Assembly (NCBI RefSeq): GCF_022539665.2
Contig: NC_081333.1
Span: 9,670,971-9,734,970 of the forward strand
DNA length: 64,000 nt
From: Daphnia carinata
Taxonomy: Eukaryota > Arthropoda > Branchiopoda > Diplostraca > Daphniidae
Reading direction: 5' to 3'
The translations under genes were made by a program, and so were the position numbers. The notes under the pieces are model-generated. The model saw only the letters and a program-made list of their open reading frames with translations. It was not told the origin of the DNA and did not search any database. Below, piece by piece: positions 50,003-62,076 of this stretch (within the stretch, counting starts at the first letter, position 1; each line of letters starts with the position of its first letter).

Positions 50003-52407
50003 ATGTCTTCTAACAAAAGTGTCTGCATCTTTGCCTCTTTGTTGGCGTTGTTACTGACTGTTATTTCAGTGAGTTCCACCATTTCTGATCGAGACAGTTT
50101 ACCCCACCATGGCAGGTGTGAAGCCATCACTATCCCCCTGTGTAAAGATATTCTCTATAATGAGACTATCTTCCCAAACCTGCTCAATCACCAAAAACAA
50201 GAAGATGCTGGTCTTGAAGTCCACCAGTTCTATCCATTGGTGAAGGTTAAGTGCAGTCCAGACTTGCAAATCTTTCTTTGCTCTGTCTATGCTCCAGTTT
50301 GCACAGTTCTAGACAAACCCATCCCTCCTTGCCGTTCTCTCTGTCTGTCTGCACGAAATGGTTGTGAGGGTCTCATGAACAAGTTTGGGTTCCAATGGCC
50401 AGAAAGCTTAGAGTGCAGCAGGTATCCTGAAGCAGGTGCTGGAGGAGAACTTTGCGTAGGGGAAAATAATACCAGCTCAGGAACTAGCCATGGTGGTAAT
50501 GATGGCTACAGGCCTCCATACAAAGTTTCTGGTAATTATTGTTATTTTCTTGTTTACAATTCAATTGTTTAAACTATCTTTATCTTGTAGGCGGGCTTGG
50601 GGGTGTTCCCAATTACCCAAGAAATCCCTTAAATGAATTGGGTAACTATCCTGGTGTATATCCAGGTGGTCCAGGTGGGCCTGTTGTGGGTGGTAGTCCC
50701 ACCGGTTATGGTTCAGGTTCCAGTTGGTATGGTGGACCAAGTGGTATCCGATCCGGTTTCACATCAGTCAATAGTAACTACTCACGCGATCATGGGTTCA
50801 TTTGTCCTGCCCAATTCCGAGTGCCAAAAGGACTTGATTATGTCGTTCGCGTCGGCGGAAAAATCTATCCTGATTGTGGTGCTCCCTGTAAGGGCATGTT
50901 TTTCAATGAGAGTGAAGTCCGTTTCTCCCGAGTTTGGATCGTTGTTTGGGGTGCTATTTGTATGGCATCTTGTCTCTTCACGGTATTAAAGCAACTATTT
51001 ATAAAACTTCTGTCTACAGATAGATAACTCCATGATTTTTCTTTCAACATCAGGTGTTGACTTTCTTGCTGGATGTGCGCCGATTCCGCTATCCCGAACG
51101 GCCCGTCGTCTTCCTTTCTGTGTGCTATTTTATGGTGGCATTGGCCTACGTCATCGGATACGCCATGGGAGACAATGTATCATGTAACGCACCGTTTGAT
51201 CCACCGCCAGATTTCTCGGTCGATAAAGCTGACATGGTAGAAACCATAACCCAAGTATATAAAGTCGCATGAAAAATCGTAGTTGGAGTTATCTCACTCT
51301 CAAATTTTGCTTGCATTTTTGATAGGGAACTAAACGCGAGTCTTGTACCATCCTCTTCATGTTGCTCTATTACTTTGAGATGGCAGCTAATCTCTGGTGG
51401 GTCGTCTTGACGCTCACCTGGTTCCTGGCAGCTGGTCTCAAGTGGGGTCATGAACCAATCGAAGCAAAGTCTCATTACTTTCATCTGGTGACGTGGGCTT
51501 TGCCGGCTGCTCTTACCATCGCCATCTTAGCCATGGGCAAAGTTGAAGGTGCGTGCGTTGCTTACAAATTGTCTCGTTGGTCTTTTTTTTTTTTCAATGC
51601 TGTTTCACTGGTATCATTCCCTTAGGCGACGTACTGAGTGGCGTTTGTTCGGTTGGCGTTTGGGATATGTCCGCCTTACGGCTCTTTGTATTGGCCCCTC
51701 TATTCCTTTTTCTTATCGTCGGCACCATTTTCTTACTGGGCGGCTTCATCTCCCTTTTTAGGGTGAGACTGACACTGCTATTTTTACTTTAGTTCTTCTA
51801 TAAAGTTATTATTCCCTCTGTGCATTCTGCAGGTGAGAACATTGATGAAGAGTGGAGGCACCAAGACAGATAAACTCGAAAAGTTCATGCTGCGTATTGG
51901 CATCTATTCGTTTTTATACACAGTACCGGCCATCATTGTTATTGCATGCCTTCTACATGAACAGGTATGTTTATCTTTTGACATTGTGATCTTCCATAAC
52001 TCGGCAAATATAACTTGATTTCTTCAGGCTTTCTTCGATTCGTGGATGTTGCGATGGCAAGAAGACAAGTGTCGTGACCCGCAGTGGATTAAATTTGTAT
52101 TTGCGTGTCCATCACAAAGTTTGGCTTATGCCAAAGGCGCTGGCGGTTACCCCACGGCTCCAACTTACCCAAAACCGGAATTTGCTGTTTTTATGATCAA
52201 GTACGTTGATTGACTTCCAGGAAGTAATTTTACCGGTCTTTCTGTAATCTAACTCGTTATGGTCTTTCACCCAGGTATCTGATGATGCTGATTGTCGGAA
52301 TCAGCTCAGGCTTTTGGGTTATGTCCTCCAAAACATTAGCTACGTGGACCAACTTCTACCGTCGTCTTTTCTGGTTAAAGCCGGAACCCACAGGAGTTTA
52401 CGTCTAA
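50003..52407 (+). CDS. fz: Frizzled Wnt receptor
   Basis: Seven-pass receptor for Wnt ligands acting in beta-catenin and planar-polarity signalling. Eight exons: 50003-50531, 50591-50982, 51054-51254, 51326-51548, 51626-51762, 51833-51964, 52028-52200 and 52275-52407, giving 639 residues. An N-terminal signal peptide ([19 protein letters not shown]) precedes a cysteine-rich domain ([45 protein letters not shown]). A Gly/Tyr/Pro-rich linker encoded mostly by exon 2 follows, then seven membrane spans from about residue 300. Just after the last span is KTLATW, matching the Dishevelled-binding KTxxxW motif. The C terminus ends in GVYV, a possible PDZ ligand (hydrophobic final residue). The overall match is to the Frizzled 1/2/7 (fly fz) group; the Gly-rich linker length looks unusual. 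Confidence 0.94.
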
Positions 52408-53726
52408 AACAAAAACGCTGAATTTCTTGTAATTACTCCTCCGACAAAGACACTCACGTCTGGAGGTTGCAATCACCCTGCCTAATTGTTCTGTCTAGTG
52501 CGTCTCATCTCGTGCTCAGTTTTCCCGACCCCTCTCGTCTTGGCGTCTTTAACAAACAAAATGTAAATAGCCAGCTATGAAAGGCAATCGGCAATTTTAA
52601 TTTTTAATGACGTCTTTTCTCTTCAACACGATGAAGAACAAAAACATGCCTTTTTATTTGCGTCCCTCAAGGTGGCTCTTTTTTGCGATCTTTTACTCAA
52701 TTGCATGACGGTATCATTTCTCCATGAACACACAAGAGCCATCCAGTTGTTTACTCCTTTTACACCCATTAACAAGTGGAAAATCGTTCTTATTTGATTG
52801 ACTTTTATATTGGTAAACAAGCAGCTCGCATGTTTCTTTTAGCGCTGCGAACGATCTTTGTCAAACGTTATTGTGCCCAATTGTCTTCGCTCGGAGCGTC
52901 CGTATCGTTATGTAACCGTTAGTGCATACTCTTTTTATGGCAATCGATAAAAGAATTATGCCGAATCACCTGTTTGTTCCGTGCACATTACATTAATAAC
53001 ATTTTTTCATTGGTAGGAAAGCATTATAACAATCAGAATACACTGCAACCCGTTTTCATAACGAAAACATTAAATAACGTATATTTCTTCCTTTTTCGTT
53101 GTTTTTCCTTGAATCATTTCCGTATACAGTCATTTGGAACAATTCCATAGGAGATAAAATCGTAGATCCTAAAAAAATTGATAAGAAACCCGTTCCACTA
53201 GGTAAGGCAGTTGTCACGTGGAATAATTCGTTTGCATGCTTTACACACGGAACACCTGGAAGCAGGAATGCATGAGAAAGAAAAAGAGAAAGTCATATGC
53301 CAAAGATTTTGGGAGCCCTCGCCCTTGAATCATCTTCTGGTCACGAGAATGATCCTTTTAATTATTTAACTGCAGTTTAACAAGAAACTTCAGTTCTGAT
53401 AGTTTTCAGGGAAATCTTACCATGAAATCAGATTTTGTTGTTACTTCTGTCCACATAATCACTGTCCTGGTCGTGAAAATATAGCTGCCAGTTTTGAAAC
53501 CTTAGCCAATCTCAAAAATATATGCCAAGTATGTTTTTTAAAATAGATTATTTGCTTATGCCTAATAACTGGTGGAATTAATCAAGAAGCATTGGCGGCT
53601 TCACAATCGAAATTTTTAGAATGCATATTGCGTAGATGAGTACAGCCTACCGTTTATTCTCTGTTCTAGTGGTATTGCTGTTTATCATCACCTCTCTAGC
53701 TGTGTAGTACTTAAAACTATCAAAAT
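52408..53726. other. Frizzled 3' region and CDC23 upstream region
   Basis: 1.3 kb, AT-rich, without convincing coding sequence. It probably contains a long Frizzled 3' untranslated region, with the CDC23 promoter on the right. A minus-strand frame at 52623-52820 has no features. Confidence 0.45.
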
Positions 53727-56280
53727 ATGGCGGTTGTACTGGACGATTTCAATTTTGAAACCGTTGTAATAGCCCAAGATCTTTTAAATGCCGGTGAAGA
53801 ATGCACCCAAAGAGGCCTAAATTTTACGGCGAAATGGTATTATAATTTGCACCTAGTAACTATATTTTTCATTTGAGCTTGCCAATTTTTTTTTTACCTT
53901 TTACTTTGTATCATTGATGACAGGCTTGCTGAGATGGATTTTGCTGTAACACAAAAACTAGATCCAGAGGTAGCTAACAGCCTCGAATACCAGCAGCCTA
54001 AGAGGAAAGGCAGGGCAAGATATATTTTGGCTAAAAAGTATTTTGATGTTAAAGAATACAGCAGGTTTGAAAATTGAATTGTGATTTACTATCGACAGCT
54101 GGAGGCTGAAACAGAAGTTGTATACATTTTTAGATGTGCCCATTACACCCAAGATTGCCAAGACCAAGTCAGCATGTTCTTGCATTTCTATTCAAGATAC
54201 ATGGCTGGAGAGAAGAAACTTGTTGAAGACGAAAGTGACAAATCAAGTAAGACTAAGCAATTTAGACAAAAAAGATACCTTTAATTGAATATTTCCCACA
54301 TTTCCAGGTGAAACAAAGATAGCTCACTTGAAACTCCTACACCAAGATCTGGGTAGATTAAGGAATACTGCACAATGGGATGGATATCTTTGCTATTTAC
54401 ACGGTTTAGTCTTAAGAAAAATGGATCTTCCGCATGCCCTACAAGTTCTTCAAGATGCTGTTAATTTAACTCCACTTAATTGGGCCGCTTGGCTTGAACT
54501 AGCTAACTTGATAAAAAACAGTGAAATGGTAAAAGTGGCTCAGTGTGTCATTATGGAGCTTTCTGTTTTATTCAAATCTAGTATTCTGCTTTTTGCATTT
54601 GTGCTCTAGCTAAGTCAGCTGAAATTACCCAACTGCTGGATGAAATATCTTTTCATGGGGCATATTTTAGGTGAACTTCATTTAGATGAAGCAGCACTTA
54701 GTCTATATGAAAAGCTTCACCAAGGAGTGTTTGAACACAGTCTATATGTCAAAAGCCAAATTGCGAAAATTTACTACAGTTTAAGAGGTTTCATGCACAA
54801 AGTAGCGAAAAATGGCTAGAACAATTAATTATTTGCATCTGGTCCCTAATAGATGGAATCCAGGCAGCAACGAAGTTCAGCGAAATTCGTGAAGAAGATC
54901 CGTATTGCCTTGACGCTATGGATGTCTACTCAAATGTTCTCTACGTTCAAAACAACCAACCTGAACTGGCACAACTGGCTCATCAGGCCTTTGCAGTAGA
55001 CAAGTATCGGGTAGAAACTTGTTGCATCGTTGGTGAGAGTCCAAATGTGTCCGAAAACATTATTTATCATTTATCTGAGGACACTTTACATTTGCAGGAA
55101 ATTATTACGGGTTGCGCGGTCAACATGAGAAAGCCGTGCTGTATCTTCAGCGCGCATTGAAACTAAATCCGCACTACTCTTATGGTATTACAATTTTTTA
55201 TGCTTAGTTTCTTAAAGTAAAATTTATTATAATGCAGCATGGACAATTATGGGTCACGAAAATATTGAGATGAAGAACTCAAATGCTGCTATCGCTTGCT
55301 ACAGAAAGGCTACAGGTAGAAATTCTTTTGACGCATTGTAACATGGTTGTCAGGGTTTACCCATGACGTTTACTTATTAATCATTTCTTCATTATCTGTC
55401 GCAGAAATGAACATACGCGATTTCCGTGCCTGGTACGGATTGGGACAAGCTTATGAAATTTTGAAAATGCCTCTGTACAGTTTGTATTATTATCGAATGG
55501 CTCAATCGCTGAAGCCAGATGATTCTCGCATGTTAGTAGCTCTAGGGGATGCCTACGACAAGCTTGAAAGATTGCATGACGCCAAAAAATGTTATTGGAA
55601 GGCTCACTGTGTGGGCGATTTGGAATGCATCGCTCTGCTACGTCTTGCCAAGTAATCAAAATTTTGAGAATTGCTACTAGGATTTTTCTAATCGCTGGCC
55701 TGACTGACTATTTAAGGACCTATGACAAGCTCAAAGAGACGGATCATGCTGCAGCCGCCTATTGCGATTATTTACGCGATAGCGAAAAACAAGGATCTGG
55801 AGAAGGAGATGAACATCATGGCCAAGCGTACCTCTATCTAGCTAGCTATTATTAATATTTTCCCGTCGCGTCCCATTTGTAGTCCCTTATTACGAAAAAA
55901 TAACTTTTGTTTATTTTCATAGTCTGTCCAAAGGTCCCCAGTTCCTTGACCTGGCCCGCGAGTACGCCCAAAAATGCGTGGAATATCCATCGGTACAGAA
56001 ATGTCTTATCTGTTTCTTAATAAAGGAAGTATTAAATGTTCTTTTTTGTTTTTGGCCCTGTATAGACGCTTGCAGATGGGAAAGCATTATTACGCGAAGT
56101 TGCACAGCGATGTCAGGAAGAAAATTCACGTGTAACTTTTATCTATATCAAATTTTAGCGTATAAAAATTAATTATTGTAAATTTCAATGGCTCAGGATC
56201 AAAATTCGATATTCCATAGCCGACAACCGCTTCGCCGTGTTGGTGGAGAGGATTCACTCAATTTGGTATTCACGCCTTGA
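53727..56280 (+). CDS. CDC23: Anaphase-promoting complex subunit 8 (CDC23)
   Basis: TPR scaffold subunit of the APC/C ubiquitin ligase, needed for mitotic exit. Exons: 53727-53836, 53924-54064, 54134-54246, 54308-54528, 54610-54787, 54853-55032, 55098-55184, 55238-55315, 55405-55651, 55717-55854, 55923-55992, 56066-56131 and 56197-56280, giving about 570 residues. Diagnostic TPR text includes YMAGEKKLVEDES, YLHGLVLRKMDLPHAL, LYVQNNQPELAQLAHQAF, VDKYRVETCCIVGNYYGLRG, HEKAVLYLQRALKLNPHY, MGHENIEMKNSNAAI and FRAWYGLGQAYEILKMP. The C terminus RQPLRRVGGEDSLNLVFTP parallels the human tail. The junction 55854/55923 has no GT donor if the conserved YLYLASYY is kept: the frame meets TAA at 55853-55855, and an AT-AG or similar non-canonical intron is needed. 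A GT alternative at 55829 would delete that helix. Confidence 0.92.
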
Positions 56281-57551
56281 ATTTGCTGTAAATGCAAAGA
56301 ATGTTGGAATCTTAAAATACAAAATAGTATTGGAAACTGCGCAGTAGCAAGCCTCGCAACAGCGTCATGGTGAAATTTATGCGCACGAAGTCCACCTGCC
56401 CACGGGCAAAGGAGACGTAGTGCCCTGTGTCCAATGGGTAGGTATTTGAGCCGTACGGGTAGGTATTCTTTTCTCAATAATTGGATGTGGTGGGTAACAA
56501 TTCTTTCATTTTTGTGCCCACTACTTATCCGGACTTCAAATGGATGTTAAAAGCGAGACCGGTGGCATTAACCATGTTTCAAACACCGTTGGCACCGCTT
56601 TCTACCCCGATTTTCACGGCAAACACTAACCTGGTTTTACCCAGTTGTGTCAGTCACAAGATGGATGCCGCTGGAAAACTATTTTTGGTAGGCGCTATTC
56701 AAGCTGCCATTTTTCAATATGGCGGTGTTAGACCGGATTTGCCCAGCCTTCCGTACTTGCAAAATAATCTACCGGTTGGCCCATGGGCCACTATTTTTGG
56801 TGACGATTTGTTTTTGTTTTCCTAATGTCGGTACGCACCCATCCTGAACCCTGATCTATGATCTGTTCCAGGCCGCTTTTAATATTTTGTTGTTGAGGTT
56901 TTTCGCATAATCTAGAGTTTTTGTTTCCCAAATCTCATTCAATACATAAAGTTTGTTTAAACTTATTTAATGAGTTTTCCTCATCAACGCACAATGAAAA
57001 TTGTTCTTTTGAAGCTGAATGTAGTTTACAATAACAGGACTATCTGCGGAGATATATGCCCAAATCTGATGCACTACAACGCAAAACGTCCTCTTCCAGT
57101 CAAACATCCGCTTGGTGCAGGTCAATCGGAGGGAATAAGGCTTGTGAATTTGACCAAGGTTTGCACAGCAGTAGGTAAACCATCCAATCTATGTGACTCT
57201 GCTCCTCTAGCAGCACCGAGTGAAAACAACAATTCTTCATTCGCCATCTGGCAACGTCGCATTTCCTGATCGATAGTGGTTTTGTAGTTGATAGTTTGCA
57301 ATCAATGAATCGATTGTCTAGTACAGTCTGAAGTTTTTTCCGTGTGTGTCGTATGTCGTCGTGAAGTCTTATGTATCTGTTTTCGTAATTCGCAAGGATC
57401 TCGGCGGAGATCCTTAGACTCTGATGATAAAGGCTATGGATTATGGACATACCTGTTTAGCAGAGTCTCTGACGAATTCCAGCAGTAGTAGCAGCCCATT
57501 GATGAAACGAGCCGATAGTTCGTTGATTTCTTTCAAGGGTCACGGCGCAAC
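56281..57551. other. Unassigned region between CDC23 and bunched
   Basis: 1.27 kb. It includes a plus-strand open frame at 56481-56825 (114 codons, VPTTYPDFKWMLKARPVA near the start) and a short exon-like stretch at 56347-56433, bounded by TAG and GTAGGT (reading HGEIYAHEVHLPTGKG). I cannot assign either to a family, and the opposite strand is also open for about 50 codons there. The right end is probably the 5' untranslated region of bunched. It could hide a small gene or simply the CDC23 3' region. Confidence 0.35.
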
Positions 57552-59779
57552 ATGGCGGAATATTCGGCTGCTGAACATTTCAACAATCCCAGCAGGCAGC
57601 GAGTACCGACAGTGGTAGAGTTCACGCTACCCCTGGAACCGACCGCGGCCCGTCAACCGGGTGGCAACTTTATACACAAAACCACCAGTGAAACTCTGAG
57701 GCTGACAGACCAGCTTCATCCCAATCAGACGGGACCATCGTCCACAGGACAGACAGTGGACATCAAGAAAACAAGTTCGTTCCAAATAACTAGTGTCAGG
57801 GTCTCCTCCAGCATCAGCAATGATGGGGAGGATGACTCTTGTGGTGAGGTGGATGACTCACAGACTGAACCGTCTGAAGTGGGGAGCCACAACCATATTG
57901 ATGTGGATGGAGATTTAGACACTGGTGGAGATGATCCACCAATCATGTTTGTCAGTAATGTGCCAGTATCACTAGCTCAACAACAAGTCAATGAAGGAGG
58001 TGCCCTCAAGCTCGAGGACAAAGATCATGGATTGCAACGTAGATTCAGAGTTGTCAAGATTGAGAGTGCTGAACCTTTCAAACGAGGAAGATGGCTCTGC
58101 ATGGATTTTCTGGACCAACCATCTGTCCAGCCCATACTGTCTAAGGAAGAGCCTGGTTCTGCAACATCAAGCTCAGGCAGCTTGTCTGATCATATTTCGA
58201 CAGATGATGGGCAACATCATGCACCATACTTGCAGCAACCGAATCAAACCCTTCAGGTTCCTTTTTTTTTGTGTATAGTTTCAGTCTAAGCAATGAATGG
58301 AGATAATTTGTTATATTATTCATTTCATAGAATATCAACACTGGAGCAGTCTTGAATTCTTGCAACCAGCAGGCTCAGCCCAGCAGTAGTATTCAAATAG
58401 TACCACATTCCTTGCCCGCCAGTGCGGCTTCCGTCAGTTATCCCCAAACCCAACAGCAGCTGCTTCAGCAGCCAATCTATCAGACACAATCTCCAGTTCC
58501 ATTAGTCTATCCAGTAGCTTCCGTCACAACCATTCTGCAACCAAGCGCAGCGACAATAGCCACCACGTCCAATCCTGCAAGTCTCGCCATCCCACTAATA
58601 ACGACGCAACCCACGTCTTCGGTTACTGCTGGTGCTACTTTGCCCAGTCTTTCTTCCAATGTTGCGCAGCCATTTGTTCAGCAACCCGTCCCGCCAGGTC
58701 ATTTGAATTAAATTATAAGCTATGAATACAACGGGATCACAATAGTAAAGGTTCCAAATATTTCAATATTTAGGCCTTCTACAGCAGCAGCAATCTATGG
58801 CTAGCCAACCTGCTTATACAGCTTCAGCGGTGGCTCCGCAACAACAACAACAGCAACAATATGTAACACCGGCGTCTGGCATCCAGCCCGGATTAACAGC
58901 GCCACATTTGCCGTCCCAACAGCCGACCCAACAGCCCGTTGTCGCCCAGATTCCAGTAATGGCCCAACAAAACTTGATTCCTGTGCAACCGAGCAGTAAC
59001 AACAATATCGTAGCGCCATCGCCCCACCCTTCAACGGCGAACCTTATCCAACCATCCAGTACTATTCCGACGCAAGCCAACCAAAATTCTATGCATCCGG
59101 TTGTGCTATTACCTTCATCTACTTCATTGCAACAGCAATCGCAGCCAACTCCGGTGGTACCGATTCATGGTCCACCTCCCGGACTGATTCCTCAGCACCA
59201 ACATCCTCCCTTAGGGCTTCAATCGCAGCAGCAACCTGGAAATCAAGGCCAACCGACTTTCGCAGAAATAGTTGCCAACGCTCCGGCACAGCCCTTACCT
59301 AACACACAACACCTTCAACAGCATGCCACGCAGCCGGCATCGTCCGTACAAGCCATTCAAACTGTTGGTGTTCCTCCAACTTCCACTTTACAACAATCTG
59401 AAGTGGTTATGCAACAGCAGTCTGTCCAGCAAATGCAATCGATGCAACAAACACATATCCAGCAGTCCGGCTCGATACTTATGCAGCCGTCACAGCAACA
59501 ACCCGCGTTGGTCCAACAAACAGCGACTCCACATGCCATGTATGGCGGCAGTAGCAACAATCAAACCATCCCAGTAGCAGTTATGTCCGTTGCGACCAGC
59601 ATTCAGCCACAAGTCCAACTTATTATGGCAGCGCCATCCACCTTGACAACCGCCATTGCGAGCAATGCAGGAATGGAGTCGGCAATGGCGGCTTTGCCAC
59701 ACGGCCCCCCAGTGCTCAACAAATCGCAGAGCGTGGCAGATGACAGCCACGCCGGTGGTTCAACCGACGATCATGCCAG
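57552..59779 (+). CDS. bun: Bunched / TSC22 domain family long isoform, N-terminal part (3' end outside window)
   Basis: Long TSC22-family protein that in flies (Bunched A) promotes growth with Madm/NRBP1 and in vertebrates (TSC22D1/2/4) also handles osmotic stress. Exons in the window: 57552-58256, 58331-58697 and 58774-59779, the last ending at GCC AG|GTGAGC, so coding continues to the right. Two conserved boxes of long isoforms are present: KKTSSFQITSVRVSSSISND followed by an acidic DDSCGEVDDSQTEPSE, and RRFRVVKIESAEPFKRGRW with CMDF. The following 450 residues are Gln-, Pro-, Ser- and Thr-rich and disordered. The C-terminal TSC box and leucine zipper are not in this window, so their exon must lie beyond 64000. 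The start ATG is preceded by an in-frame TAG (around 57522). No AG|coding continuation was found between 59780 and 64000. Confidence 0.92.
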
Positions 59780-59839
59780 GTGAGCACTTTGCTAGAAAAT
59801 GTTTTGGTTGTGGACAGGCAACGTGGTGGGTACTACTGA

Positions 59840-60053
59840 CCACTAGATGGCTGTAGAATGTAAATCACGTAGAGTGTGAGAGTCACCACTAGATGGTGAT
59901 GCTTGGTATCAACTAGAAGATGGTAGTAGGACTCACTACTAGATGGCGAGCAACTAGATGGTCTTAAATGTGACTACTAGGTGGTAGTAGATGTTACCGG
60001 CGTTGAAATACCACTAGATGTCGTTTAATCGTCGACTTTTCCGTTAGATGTCG
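59840..60053. promoter_or_regulatory. Cluster of CTCF-like (CCACTAGATGG) motifs
   Basis: Within 214 bp there are eight related motifs: CCACTAGATGGC (59840), CCACTAGATGG (59886), AACTAGAAGATGG (59911), CTACTAGATGGCG (near 59937), CAACTAGATGG (59951), CTACTAGGTGG (59974), CCACTAGATGTCG (60011) and CCGTTAGATGTCG (60041). The shared core, AGATGGC preceded by a CNNCT, resembles the conserved CTCF core (CCASYAGRKGGC; AGATGGCGC-like in flies). All are in one orientation with irregular spacing. Function as an insulator or alternative promoter element is inferred. Confidence 0.55.
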
Positions 60054-62062
60054 TATGAAACTCTGTGGTGGCAAAACGGCCGGGAAAAATAGGGGCGCAC
60101 GATCATATTCTTGACGCCAGTTTGGTGTTCAAGCCACGTGATCGTTCGAAAGCAGGCAATGCCCTCACGTTCTCTCTGTATCGCACATACACGTACGCCA
60201 CCACCCAGCTTGCGAGACACCACTTCTCTTTTTTTTTGTTTTTGTTGCTAGGACAGAGTATTTTTCACGAGCGTTCTCTATTTCCCCGTCGGTTTACGGT
60301 CCCTGAAAGTAGGTCAACGTCGGATTTCTGCGGTCGGCCATATTTGCGTACCTCCTCTCCTTTAAATTTATCATCCATCTTACCGTCGGTACGTGCCGCT
60401 TGTTACGAAGAATAGGGGGAGAAGGTGGTGGGTGGACAAGAAGGTTATTTTGTTGTCTTCTTTTTCATTATTATTTCGCACGCCGCACCGCAAGATCTAG
60501 GGGAGAGAAAGGCGCCGGCTTGTCTGGCGCGGCCGTATTTCATTGAAGGCCGCGACAACCCGTTACGCAGTAGCAGACTTTTTGGCACTACCGCTGTCCT
60601 CCGGCTCGCTGCCCTAAAACAACTGGAAAATCTTGAAATTGCATTGATTTCTTTCTTTAAAACAACTTCTTTTTTGATGCAAGGCTTACAATGCGATTAC
60701 CCACCACTCCCTTATTCGATCGCGTTACGTAGCGCGTATGAGGTCATTTCGCTGTACCACCGTGGGGTTGGTTAACTCTTTCGGTTGAAGAGAGATCAGC
60801 ATTTTTTCAAGTCACGCAATCAAAGTATCGTTGAACCATCCTAAGTAAACTCACTCTGACAAAATAGGGTGTCATTTTTAAAGGCGGGAAAGAGAGAGAG
60901 GTGCGCCCTGGTAACAGCGAACCAAACGTCTTTACGAGGAAACTAAAATTCCCGAATCGAAGATGCGGCACTTGTCCGTTTCTTGCTTTCGTTGACTTTG
61001 TTTTCGTACTCGCAGTTAGTGAAAACGATAAGCGAAATTCACGTCATTTGCATCCAATCCCAAGCAAGAAGTTATCTTCTATTGCTGCGTACTTGCGTGC
61101 ATACATAAAAATGAAAATTGTTTGATTAAACGAGCTGCTTTGGTCTCCCGATAAAGCGGGGTCCAATAGGGCACGATCACAACACATAGTTCATTATCAG
61201 GTTTGTTGTTGTTGTCCGATTCGCCCGACCCATATTGCCAGGCTAACTGTGTGTAGAAAGATCCTTCTTGGTTGAGGGTCGTGTGGGATGAACGCGTGAG
61301 CCACCCTTAAAAAAAGATCGGGGTCCCAAATGCACTATCACAAACACGGCTCTCGGATGATGTCATCCAGTCCTACTGGGCTCCCATTACAGGATGTTCA
61401 ATTGATCTGGTGCCCAGGTTTCAATATTTGATCCAAAAAATGTTCACGAAAAAAAATTTCTTTTTCGAAAACATTTCACCGCGTTAATAATCTGAATTGT
61501 TTGGCCGTTGAATGTCGACATTTTTCATGTTGGTAATTTTTTCTTTGCTCTATTCGACGGATAGCGTTCAATTCGGTTGAAACTGGTTTGCAAGCGTTCG
61601 AGAAAAACAAGATCACCGAGGAATTTCTCTTTTCACTTGTTGTCCTCCTCTTCTTTTTCTCATTGTGAATGTGTGTTTCCCTTTTGTCTTTCTTCCTTTC
61701 ATTCCATCGATAAATCCTTAAGGCGATTTCTTCCTTGCATCAGACGAAAGCACAAAGCTAATCTCTTTTTCACGGAGACTGCTTGGCGCCCTCATTTTTG
61801 CGTTGCGGTCGTGAGTCTCGTGACCAAGACAGCAGCAGCACCAAGGCGAAAAACAGAGTTGCATCCCCGCGCTGTGTGTTTGTTTGTTCCAAGCGAATAA
61901 GATCTATGCCAAAAAATCTATTTTGGGGAGCTAGCCGTTAAATATCGGGAAGCCCATGGTGTGCGAAAATTTTCTCTGAGAAAGAGAGAGGATCTTTTGA
62001 TCTTACACGAAAATGTCAATTGCAATCAACGCTAGACAAATGCCGTTATCAATATGTAACTT

Positions 62063-62076
62063 GGGGGGGGGGGGGG
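62063..62076. repeat. Homopolymeric G run
   Basis: Fourteen consecutive G on the plus strand inside the bunched intron. The length is likely polymorphic or uncertain, as for any long homopolymer. Confidence 0.8.

Noticed and set aside
57424-57618. Open frame starting upstream of bunched as an extended N terminus
   Set aside because: It is in a different frame from the conserved TSC22 boxes and stops at 57618.
60065-60775. Series of open frames in the bunched intron as the missing TSC-box exon
   Set aside because: None contains the TSC box text (family core with a KIEQAMDLVK-like helix) or a leucine zipper.
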